This document shows positions 10,301 through 18,300 of a DNA stretch of 64,000 nucleotides, one piece after another. Position 1 is the first letter of the stretch. Each line of letters starts with the position of its first letter. The position numbers were made by a program, and so were the translations under genes. Source of the stretch: an uncultured Cytophagaceae bacterium (GTDB lineage: Bacteria > Bacteroidota > Bacteroidia > Cytophagales > Spirosomataceae); contig CAIVPF010000087.1 of the NCBI GenBank assembly GCA_903907745.1, positions 1-64,000 on the forward strand, written 5' to 3'. The notes beneath the pieces are model-generated. The model was not told the origin of the DNA. It was given only the letters and a program-made list of their open reading frames with translations, and did no database searches.

Positions 10301-12018
10301 GCCCTTATATCACAAACCCGACGGGAATTGTGAAGGCGAATGTTGGCTTAGGTTCTGTCGACAATACGTCTGACTTAGCCAAACCAATCAGTACATTGAC
10401 GCAAGCTGCTTTAAACTTAAAGCAAGACAAAGCGAACCTTACGTTAGCTGCTGATTTTACAACAGATAAATTATCTGAAATCAAATACCCAAGTAATAAA
10501 GCAGTTAATGACTTTGTTAACTCGGCGATTTCCGGTGGAAATGCGGCTAATGTAACAGGAGTTGTCCTAGGTGCAAACGGTGGAACAGGTGTAGACAATA
10601 CGGGTAAAACAATCACATTAGCTGGAAATTTAGAAACAGCGGGTGGATTTAATACCGTATTAACTACTTCGGCGGCTACGAACGTAACGCTACCGGCTTC
10701 AGGCACATTAGCGACATTAGCGGGTGCTGAAACTTTCACGAATAAAACCTTAACCAGCCCGGTGATCAATACGCCAACGGGTATCGTGAAAGCAGATGTT
10801 GGATTATCCAATGTGGACAATACCTCAGATGCTTTGAAACCATTAAGTGAAGCAGCAGTTGCAGCATTAGCTTTAAAAGCGACAATTGCTTCTCCAAGTT
10901 TCACAGGAACTCCAGTGGCTCCTACCGCAGCAACGTCTACGAATACAACACAAATCGCAACAACTGCATTTGTTCAAAGCTTAGTTAGTTCTGCGAATGC
11001 AACAAACGCGAATTTATCAGGTGATGTGTCATCTGTGGGTAACGTAACTACATACAACAACAATGTTCCAATCGAAAAAGGAGGAACCAATGCGGCTAAT
11101 ATTGTCGATGCAAGAATCAATTTAGGTTTGAAAATTGGACAAGATGTCTTAGCCTACCGTACGTTTGGATCTGCAGCGAATAATGCAACGACTGATTTTG
11201 TGGCTGTCAATACGCCAATCACGGCTGGAACAAATACAAAGATCACCTATGATGAGAAAGGTTTAGTAACGAGCGCAACTTCTGCGGCTGTGGCTGATAT
11301 CACGGGTTTACAGACTGCATTGGATACGAAGCAAACGAATGCAAACTTGACAAATTCTATAGGATTCGAAGCCGCTAAAGACCTGGATACAAAATATCCA
11401 AGCAATAAGGCTGTTACCGATTATGTGGCCAATGCGATTTCCGGTGGAAATGCAGCGAATGTAACGGGTGTAGTTTTAGGTAAAAATGGAGGTACAGGTG
11501 TTAACAACCTCGACAAAACGATCACTTTAGGAGGAAATTTAGTGACTTCTGGTGCCTTTAATACAACATTGACGGCGGAGGCTAATACGAATGTGACTTT
11601 ACCGGCAACTGGTAAATTAGCGACATTAGCTGGTTCAGAAACGTTGACGAATAAAACCATCGTCACTCCTCTTGGCATCGTAAAATCAGATGTTGGATTA
11701 TCCAATGTGGACAATACCTCAGATGCCTTGAAACCATTAAGTAATGCAGCAGTTGAAGCATTAGCTTTAAAAGCGACAATTGCTTCTCCAAGCTTCACAG
11801 GAACTCCAGTGGCTCCTACGGCTGCGGCTGAAACAAATTCGACACAAATTGCAACGACTGCATTTGTGAAAAGTGTAGTAAGTGCAGCGAATGCAACGAA
11901 CGCAGATTTATCAGGTGATGTGTCCTCTGTAGGAAACGTAACTACCTATAATAACATTGTTCCTATTGTAAAAGAGGAACAGGTGCTGCAACGAAAGAAG
12001 CTGCTCAAACTAATTTAG
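1321..12018 (+). CDS. Giant phage-tail-fibre-like secreted adhesin, N-terminal part (frameshifted)
   Basis: 3,565 codons to a premature stop. Residues 1-20 form a Sec signal peptide ending FAQ. Residues 21-150 match the N-terminal domain typical of Bacteroidota surface proteins (LNYQAV start, YALYAEA end). Residues about 175-280 look coiled-coil. Three 46-residue KYPSVKA repeats follow, then modules resembling phage side-tail-fibre repeats (SPALTGTPTAPTA, TTQLATTQFV, NVDNTSD, ATLAGTETLTNKT, GGTG), interleaved with five arrays of a 10-residue NVTTAKIADA-type unit. The last 15 codons after Lys3551 are out-of-frame and unlike the repeats. Adding one G near 11974 joins it to the frame ending at 19103, giving about 5,927 residues. 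Likely an extracellular fibre or adhesin. Export by type IX secretion is an inference. Confidence 0.85.
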   Translation: MKKFLLLLSLIFASVTVFAQKSLNYQAVIMDPKPIEIPGTTITGQPLKNGKVNVRFALISKAGVDYEEVHETMTDEFGLINLTIGGGNVNTSGIASNATSIAYKTFQSIKWDSNLKQLKVSLSFDAGKNFTSVSNQPFNYSAYALYAEAVEYKNVIDAPTVVSFFTNDAGYVNNKDLDPVKADIVKNQQDNLAKFLVINQSLTADEIQLAQNTSDIQDLKTNLGTVSTTVSSQVQKITDLTNQGNALVGSVNGLTGTVNSLSGTVSNTQARVNTIENSYENRGNKSNNVMTDRLSTEKYPSVKAMKDYVDESVLGKAQQATVDAKEDKINKSTNVITDQSSDEKYPSVKAIKSYVDASVLGVAQQATVDAKEDKSNKSNNISGDRQSEAKYPSVKAITDYIDATTLGKVYLDELNRKANIDSPTFTGTPSMPAGSVAVTKPLSTNGDNSIATTAYVQNSVREGAPDASTTSKGKLQLTGDLGGTADVPKVIGIQGTPVSAVAPTNGQIMKLVDGVWVPTAYDAIIEEKQRLELTNNTLKITGTNSTVELPQVPNATDQVFGTIKLAGDLTGTAAAPIVKGLTDKAPLASPALTGTPTAPTADKGTNTEQLATTRFVISTVADATPDATNTIKGKIQLAGDLAGSNDAGAPIITNQAISTEKIKDAAVTTGKLGVASVTNEKLADDAVSTTKILNASVTTGKIADGAITNNKIGETVAVTKGGTGATSFSNTYITKGDGTTLSSVAAIPVGDVTGAAPLASPALSGIPTAPTAAKGTNTTQLATTQFVISTVADATPDATNLIKGKVQLGGDLAGSNDAAAPKLTDGAVIEVKIASGAVTTTKIADANVTTGKIADANVTTAKIADANVTTEKIADANVTTIKIADANVTTAKIADASVITSKIANGNVTTEKIADANVTSIKIADGAITNNKIGETIAVTKGGTGATSFANTYITKGDGTTLSSVGSIPVGDITGAQTTANLTTSANFVGSAITADDKYPSNNAVNDFVNRKVKEGAPDATTLVKGIVQLAGDLTGTAELPRVASSAIDASKLASDAVTTIKILDANVTTAKIANSNVTTDKIADANITTIKIADANVTTDKIADANVTTAKIANANVTTDKIADQNVTTGKIADLGVTAAKIAANTITAGQIANETITATQLAANAVSTVKIADGAITNAKIGETVSISKGGTGVNSFTNTYITKGDGTSLSSTNKIPVADVTDAETIANKATDFTVKDNTKYPTTQAVTDFVTTKIAEGAPDATTLVKGIVQLAGDLTGTATTPRVAANAIDVNKLADNAVTTSKIVDANVTTAKIADGNVTTVKIADANVTTAKILDANVTTAKLADASVLTAKIADANVTTDKIADANITTIKIADQNVTTGKIADLGVTSAKIAANTITAGQIANNTITAGQIANETITATQLAANAVSTVKIADGAITNAKIGETVSVAKGGTGATSFTNTYITKGDGLILSSTNTIPVADVTGAAPLLSPALTGVPTAPTAIAGTKTDQLATTDFVTSAITVATPDASNTVKGKIQLAGDLGGSNDAGAPKLTDGAVVETKIAANAVTTAKIANSNVTSAKIADLNVTTAKIADLNVTTGKIADLNVTTAKLADQGVTAAKIANNTITATQIANATITATQLATNSVSSAKIASSAVTSAKIGSNAVTNAKIQSNAVTTVKILDANVTTAKLADGAVTDVKLATNAVTTAKIADGAVTGAKIADAAITNAKIGEFISVANGGTGVKETLPNLVFAGSADPAAGATPPTFRSLTLDDLPSDLMTTTSVAASINPHYIYGYLFDGTADLDQIISSNFGGTGNGFTKFAGPTTSEKTFTLPDADATILTTNAAVTVEQGGTGLSSLPANAVILGNGTSPVQSVAPGSNGNILTSNGTTWVSQAAPTLGGLGGVASNTAIASATKTKITYDEKGLVTAGTDAGITDIVGLTDALAAKQSNANLTTTTNFTAQKDAEDKYPSNKAVSDFVASSVSSGTASNVTGIVLGANGGTGIANTNKTITLGGNLVTSGAFNTTLTATDNTIVTLPVSGTLATLAGTETLTNKSLISPAITTPTGILKSDVGLSNVDNTSDALKPLSNASVAALALKADLASPSFTGTPVAPTAEITTNTTQIATTQFVQGLVSAANATNANLIGDVTSNGNTTTYNNIVPVAKGGTGASTKEGAQSNLGLVVGSDVLAYRTFGTAADNNTTDFVAVNTPITGGTNTKITYDAKGLVTGATAAAVADITGLQDALDLKQTNANLTTTAGFVAGKDLDTKYPSNKAVSDFVASSISNGTASNVTGIVLGKNGGTGIANTDKTITLGGNLITSGAFETTIRSNAQTDVTLPASGTLATLAGTETLTNKTIITPLGLVKSDVGLSNVDNTSDALKPLSTASVNALALKADLASPSFSGTPVAPTASIATNSAQIATTAFVQGLVSSANATNANLTGDITSVGNLTTYSGVVPVEKGGTGTTSLSGILKGNGTGSVISAIAGTDYQAPISVTTNGSGPATFNNNTINIPTYSLSGLGGVASNSAITGATKTKITYDSKGLVTLGEDAAISDITGLQGELNLKQVISNITPTAIFDAEKDSEVKYPTNKAVNDFVTNAITNGSAANVTGIVLGKNGGTGIDNTGKTITLGGSLTTSGAYPTTLNAQAATNVTLPISGTIATLAGIETLTNKTIGAPKGIVKADVGLGNVDNTSDANKPVSSATQTALDLKQDKANLTLTAGFVSAIDAEDKYPSNKAVNDFVTNAISSGSAANVTGIVLGANGGTGIDNTGKTITLGGDLVTTGKFTTTLRAQGLTDLVLPATGTLATLAGTETLTNKTITSPVITAPTGIVKADVGLGLVDNTSDINKPISTATQSALDLKQNISNLTGTADFTAAKDLDTKYPSNKAVKDFVNSSISGGSAANVTGIVLGANGGTGVANTGKTITIGGNLTTTGDFPTTLNAQASTNLILPTTGTLATLDGVETLTNKSLTSPYITNPTGIVKANVGLGSVDNTSDLAKPISTLTQAALNLKQDKANLTLAADFTTDKLSEIKYPSNKAVNDFVNSAISGGNAANVTGVVLGANGGTGVDNTGKTITLAGNLETAGGFNTVLTTSAATNVTLPASGTLATLAGAETFTNKTLTSPVINTPTGIVKADVGLSNVDNTSDALKPLSEAAVAALALKATIASPSFTGTPVAPTAATSTNTTQIATTAFVQSLVSSANATNANLSGDVSSVGNVTTYNNNVPIEKGGTNAANIVDARINLGLKIGQDVLAYRTFGSAANNATTDFVAVNTPITAGTNTKITYDEKGLVTSATSAAVADITGLQTALDTKQTNANLTNSIGFEAAKDLDTKYPSNKAVTDYVANAISGGNAANVTGVVLGKNGGTGVNNLDKTITLGGNLVTSGAFNTTLTAEANTNVTLPATGKLATLAGSETLTNKTIVTPLGIVKSDVGLSNVDNTSDALKPLSNAAVEALALKATIASPSFTGTPVAPTAAAETNSTQIATTAFVKSVVSAANATNADLSGDVSSVGNVTTYNNIVPIVKEEQVLQRKKLLKLI
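2167..2580 (+). repeat. Three tandem 46-residue KYPSVKA repeats
   Basis: Three consecutive coding repeats start with NKS(N/T)N and share KYPSVKA, (D/S)YVD or DYID, and, in the first two, LGxAQQATVDAKEDK. The DNA copies differ at many third positions, so the duplication is old and the protein sequence is conserved. They follow the coiled-coil segment of the giant fibre. Confidence 0.75.
3286..6543 (+). repeat. Five decapeptide-repeat arrays (xVTTxKIADA) in the giant fibre
   Basis: Arrays lie at about 3286-3463, 3796-4124, 4455-4876, 5191-5670 and 6001-6543. Each unit is 10 residues: two polar residues, VTT or ITA, one variable residue, then KIAD, KIAN or QLAA. Every array ends with an AITNxKIGE unit followed by a GGTGxxSF linker. 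A period of 10 with regular hydrophobic Val, Ile and Ala positions would suit a beta-helix or a stacked fibrous trimer; this is inference. Synonymous codons vary widely between units. Confidence 0.8.
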
Positions 12019-15000
12019 GTTTAGCGATCGGAACAGATGTATTGGCTTATCGTACATTTGGATCTGCAGCAAATAGCGCAGCGACTGATTTCGTAGCTGT
12101 CAATTCGCCAATCACGGCTGGAACAAATACAAAAATCACCTATGATGCAAAAGGTTTAGTAACGAGCGCAACTTCTGCGGCCGTGGCTGATATCTCGGGT
12201 TTACAAGATGCATTGGATGCGAAGCAAACAAATGCCAACTTAACAAACTCGTTAGGATTCGATGCAGCTAAAAACGTGGATACAAAATATCCAAGTAATA
12301 AGGCTGTTACCGATTATGTGGCCAATGCGATTTCGGGTGGAAATGCCTTAAACGTATCGGGTATCGTATTGGGTAAAAATGGAGGTACTGGTTGGGATAA
12401 CACCGACAAAACCATCAAATTAGGTGGTAATTTAGTGACTACCGGAGCCTTTGAAACAACATTAAATGCGACGAATACAACGAATGTTACGCTTCCTCTA
12501 ATAGGAACTTTAGCTACTTTGGCTGGCACTGAAACCTTATCGAATAAGACCTTAGTTTCACCAAATTTAGGAACTCCTAGCGCGGTAACATTAACAAACG
12601 CAACCGATCTTCCTTTAACAAGCGGTGTTTCAGGTGTATTACCTGTGGCTAACGGAGGTATTGGAACGGCTACGACTTCGGCTAACTTTGTTTTTGTTGG
12701 TCCTACAAGCGGCAGTAATGCAGCCCCAGGATTTAGAAAATTAACTGCAGCTGATTTACCTACCGACTTAGGATCAGGAAATATTACAGGTAGCGCGGCT
12801 TCCATCACAACTGCCCGTAGCATTTACGGTAATTTGTTCGACGGAACGGCGGATTTAAACCAAGTAATTAACCCTCAATATGGTGGTACTGGAAGTGCAT
12901 ATACAAAATTCACAGGTCCTACCGCTGTAAGAACGTTTACCTTACCAGATAACAATGCGACTATCGCTACGTTGGCAGGTACTGAAACGTTCACAAATAA
13001 AACCTTAACTAGCCCGGTTATCAATACGCCAACGGGAATCGTGAAATCGGATGTTGGTTTATCGAACGTAGATAATACTTCAGATGCCTTGAAACCATTA
13101 AGCGAAGCTGCAATTTCAGCATTGGCTTTAAAATCAACGATTGAATCTCCAAGTTTCACTGGAACTCCAGTGGCTCCTACTGCGGTTTCGTCTACGAATA
13201 CAACACAAATCGCAACGACTGCATTTGTTCAAAGTTTAGTAAGTTCTGCAAACGCAACGAACGCGAATTTATCAGGTGATGTATCCAGTGTTGGAAACGT
13301 AACTACCTATAATAACATCGTTCCAATTGCAAAAGGGGGTACAAATGCTGCCACTGCTAGCGAAGCGAGAACTAATTTAGGATTGGAGATTGGTACAAAT
13401 GTGTTAGCCTACCGTACGTTTGGTTCAGCAGCGAATAGCGCTTCGACTGATTTCGTAGCTATCAATTCGCCCATCACGGCTGGAACCAATACGAAAATCA
13501 CCTATGATGCCAAAGGTTTAGTTACCAGTGCAAGTGCTGCGGCAGTAGCTGATATCACAGGTTTACAAGATGCATTGGATGCGAAGCAAACAAACGCCAA
13601 CTTGACAAACTCGTTAGGATTTGCAGCTGCTAAAGACTTAGATACAAAATATCCAAGTAACAAAGCAGTGAAAGACTATGTAACGACTGCCATCTCAGCC
13701 GGAAATGCTTTAAACGTAACGGGTGTTGTTCAAGGTGAAAACGGTGGTACGGGTGTAGCTAATATAGGTAAAACCATTACAATTGGAGGAAATTTAACTA
13801 CGACAGGTGAATTCCCAACTACCTTAAACGCCCAGGCAGCAACAAATCTAACCTTACCTACATCAGGTACATTAGCTACATTGGCTGGCTCAGAAACCTT
13901 GACCAATAAAACCATTGTGACTCCACTTGGAATCGTGAAATCGGATGTTGGTTTATCGAATGTAGATAACACTTCCGATGCCTTGAAACCATTAAGCGAA
14001 GCTGCAATTTCAGCATTGGCTTTAAAATCAACGATTGAATCTCCAAGTTTCACAGGAACTCCAGTGGCTCCAACCGCTGCTTCAGAAACGAATTCGACAC
14101 AAATTGCAACAACTGCATTTGTAAAAACGATTGTCAGTGCTGCAAACGCAACGAACGCGAATTTATCAGGTGATGTATCCAGTGTTGGAAACGTAACTAC
14201 CTATAATAACATCGTTCCTATCGCAAAAGGAGGAACAGGTGCTGCAACGAAAGAAGCTGCACAAAGTAATTTAGGTTTAGCGATTGGAACAGATGTATTG
14301 GCTTATCGTACTTTTGGTTCTGCAGCGAACAGCGCAGTCACTGATTTTGTGGCCAAAAACAACGCCATCACCGCTGGAACCAATACGAAAATCACGTATG
14401 ACGCGAAAGGATTAGTAACGAGCGCAACATCTGCAGCAGTTGCTGATATCACAGGTTTACAAGATGCATTGGATGCAAAGCAAACAAACGCCAACTTGAC
14501 AAACTCGTTAGGATTTGCCGCTGACAAAGACGTGGATACGAAATACCCAAGTAATAAGGCTGTTACTGATTATGTGGCCAATGCCATTTCCGGTGGAAAT
14601 GCAGCGAACGTAACGGGTGTTGTGTTAGGTAAAAATGGGGGTACGGGTGTCAATAACTTGGACAAAACAATCACCTTAGGAGGTAATTTAGTGACTTCCG
14701 GTGCGTTTAACACCACGATTCGTTCTCAAGCAACCACAGATGTTACCTTACCAGCTTCAGGTACATTAGCTACATTAGCTGGTTCAGAAACATTGACCAA
14801 CAAAACCATCTTAACTCCTCAAGGAATTGTGAAAGGTGACGTAGGTTTAGGTTTAGTAGATAATACGTCTGACTTAGCGAAACCTATCAGTACATTAACG
14901 CAAGGTGCCTTGGATTTAAAACAAGACAAAGCGAACCTGACAATTTCAGCTGATTTCACAGCGAATAAAACATCTGAAACACTATACCCAAGTAATAAAG

Positions 15001-15300
15001 CCGTAAATGACTTTGTTAGCTCAGCAATCTCTGGCGGAAATGCCTTGAACGTTACAGGTGTAGTACAAGGTGTTAACGGAGGTACTGGGTTATCAAATCC
15101 TGGTAAAACAATCAAATTAGCTGGAAATTTAGAAACAGCAGGTGGTTTTACAACGACCTTGACTACTCAAGCAAACTCAGATGTAACTTTGCCAACTTCA
15201 GGAACCCTCGCTACTTTAGCCGGAACTGAAACCTTGTCGAACAAGACCCTCATTGCCCCTAATTTAGGAACTCCTTCCACTGCGATCTTATCGAACGCGA
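6900..15300 (+). repeat. Long fibre modules of about 298 residues
   Basis: A module with the order TNANLT, KYPSNKAVxDFV, NVTGxVLGxNGGTG, KTITLGGNL, LPxSGTLATLAGTETLTNKT, GLSNVDNTSDALKPLS, SPSFTGTPVAPTA, TTQIATTAFVQ recurs with omissions and swaps. Over the whole giant gene I count 13 copies of the ATLAGxETxTNK segment and 10 of VDNTSD. The landmark (C/T)TTGAAACC occurs at 10832, 11726, 13087 and 13981: spacings 894, 1361 and 894. Copies at 13087 and 13981 share roughly 80 identical bases. Confidence 0.75.
11968..11976 (+). other. Frameshift site in the giant fibre gene (one G missing)
   Basis: Here the gene reads GTA AAA GAG GAA CAG. The homologous repeat copy near 14224 reads GCA AAA GGA GGA ACA, which keeps the GGTG module in frame. 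A single G is missing, and the frame after it opens into homologous repeats to 19103 with no signal peptide of its own. The spacing between flanking repeat landmarks (1361) is one less than a multiple of three, while neighbouring spacings (894) are exact multiples. It may be a sequencing error, a true mutation or a slippage-corrected site, since Lys-tRNA can re-pair on A-AAA one base back. Confidence 0.85.
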
Positions 15301-18300
15301 CAGGTCTTCCTTTGACAACAGGTGTGATTGGAACATTAGCCGTAACAAACGGTGGTACAGGTGCTACGACGTTAAGTGGCATGTTAAAAGGAAATGGTAC
15401 AGGTGCCATCTCAACGGCAACGGCTGGAACCGATTATCAAGCGCCTATTAGCATCACGACGGACGGAAGTTCTGGCGCAGCAACTTTTGCTGGTAATGTC
15501 TTAAACATTCCTCAATACTCATTAAGTAGCTTAGGAGGTATCGGATTGTCAGGTCTTAGTGCTTCGGCTCCATTGACTTACAATAATACTACGGGTCATT
15601 TTGCTATCCCAGCCTCGACTACCTTGGCCGATGGATACTTAAGCAAAGAGGATTTTGCGGTATTCAATAACAAACAATCTACGCTTACCTTTAGTACAGG
15701 TTTAACCAATGCAGGTGGTACCGTTTCTGTGAATACATCACAAAACATCAGCACCTTGTCGAACTTGAATACGAACGGTATCGTGACAACTTCCGGTAGT
15801 AATGGTACTTTATCCGTTACTTCTACCCTACCAGTTGCGACTGGAGGTACCGGTGCCACGTCGATCAGCGGTTTGGTGAAAGGAAATGGATCTTCAGCGA
15901 TGTCTGCTGCGATTGCAGGAACGGATTATCAAGCTCCTATTAGCTTGACGACAACGGGAACGGGTGATGCCACTTTCGTTGGAAATACCTTAAATATCCC
16001 TACCTATTCAATCGGTGGACTGGGTGGTGTCGCTAGCAACACGGCTATTACCGGGGCTACAAATACCAAAATCACTTATGATTCAAAAGGTTTAGTAACA
16101 GGAAGCGAAGCAGCGACTACGGCTGATATCGCTGCAAGTGCCGATAAGAATTATGTAACGGATGCTGAAAAAACGAAGTTGCTAAATACTTCTGGTACCA
16201 ATACAGGTGATCAAACGATTAACTTGACCGGTGCAGTGACTGGCTCAGGTATAGGAACTTTTGCTACTACTTTGTCTACCAATGCAGTTGGAAGTACCAA
16301 CATCACAGACGGTGCAATCGCAACGGCCGACTTAGCCAATAAATCGGTAAGCTTTGAGAAAATCCAAGATATCGCAGCTGGTAAATTAGTAGGTAGCATT
16401 AGTGCTTCCGCTGCAGCTCCAGGTGAAATCACCTTAGGATCAGGTTTATCTTTAAGCGCGGGTACTTTAACAGCGACGGGTTCAGGCGGAACGGTAACAA
16501 ACGTGTCTGCATTGACATTAGGAACTACGGGTACCGATATTTCGAGCTCAGTTTCGAATGCGACTTCTACGCCAGTGATTACCTTAAATATCCCAACGGC
16601 CTCAGCCGCCAACCGCGGTGCCTTAAGCGCAGCTGATTGGACGACATTTAATGCGAAACAAGGCGCACTTTCATTAACCCATACTGGTACAGAATCGACT
16701 TTAGTGGGTAATGTCTTGAACATCCCTAATTATTCTTTGAGCGGCTTAGGTGGAATTGGGTTAACCAGTTTAAGTGCTGTGGCTCCTTTGAGTTATGACA
16801 ATGCCTCGGGTCAATTCACGATCGCTCCTGCTTCAGGTTCGGCCAATGGATATTTAAGCAGTTCAGATTGGTCATTATTTAATGCCAAACAAGCTGCTTT
16901 GACTTTCAGTACAGGCTTAACGAATACAAATGGAACCGTTACGGTAAATCCAATCCAAAGTATTTCGAACTTATCGAATTTGAACTCCAATGGTATCGTA
17001 ACAACAACCAGTGGAACAGGTGCCTTGTCGGTTCTATCTACCCTACCAGTAAGTAATGGAGGAACAGGTGCCACATCTTTTGCAAACAAATACATCACTA
17101 GAGGCGATGGCACTACCCTATCTTCGGTAGCTGCGATTCCAGTGGCGGAAGTAACTGGTGCACAGACAACGGCTAATTTGACGCCTTCTACTAGCTTCAC
17201 GGGTACTGAATTAACATCAGAGGATAAATATCCAAGTAATAAAGCCGTGGCTTCTTATGTAGCTAGCGCTCTCTCTGGTGGAAATGCATTGAACGTGACG
17301 GGAGTTGTTTCCCCTGCCAATGGAGGTACCGGAATTAATAATGGATCTAATACGATCACATTAGGTGGTGCTTTATCAACCGTAGGTGCTTTTGCAACTA
17401 CCCTGAATACAACGGCTACTACCAATGTAACGCTTCCAACTACTGGAACGCTTGCGACATTAGCAGGATCAGAAACCTTGTCGAATAAGACTTTGGTTTC
17501 TCCAAACTTAGGAACGCCAAGCGCGGTAACCTTATCCAATGCAAATGGTTTACCATTAACAACGGGTGTAACGGGAACCTTGCCAGTAGCCAATGGAGGT
17601 ACAGGCGCCACCACGCTTAGCGGAATCTTAAAAGGAAATGGAACGTGGGCGATTTCTGCGGCAACTGCAGGAACTGATTATCAAGCGCCGATTTCTGTAA
17701 CGACCACTGGAACATCAGGCCCTGCAAGCTTAATTAATGGTAATGTGATTAACATTCCAGAGTATTCGATTGGAAGTTTAGGTGGTGTGGCTAGCAACCC
17801 GACTATTACCGGGGCTACAAATACCAAAATCACCTATGATTCGAAAGGTTTGGTAACGGGTGGTTCGGCAGCAACAACCGCTGATATCGCAGCCTCTACA
17901 AATAAAAATTATGTAACGGATGCTGAAAAAACACTTTTGGGTATTACCACTGGTACGAATACAGGTGATGAAACCACGGCCACCATTAAGACCAAATTAG
18001 GAATTACTAATAATTCATTGAGCGGTGATAATACAGGTGACGAAACCACGGCCACCATTAAGACCAAATTAGGTATCAGCACCCTAAGCGGATTAAATAC
18101 TGGTGATCAAACAATTACCTTAACGGGTGCTGTAACGGGTTCCGGTACAGGAAGTTTTGCTACTACGTTAGCTAGCTCTGTGGTTGGCAGTACAAACATT
18201 ACAGATGGTGCAGTTGCCACAGTGGATTTAGCTAATGCATCTGTAACGTATTCGAAAATGCAAAATGTGACGGCTGGTACATTATTGGGTAGTACAAGTG

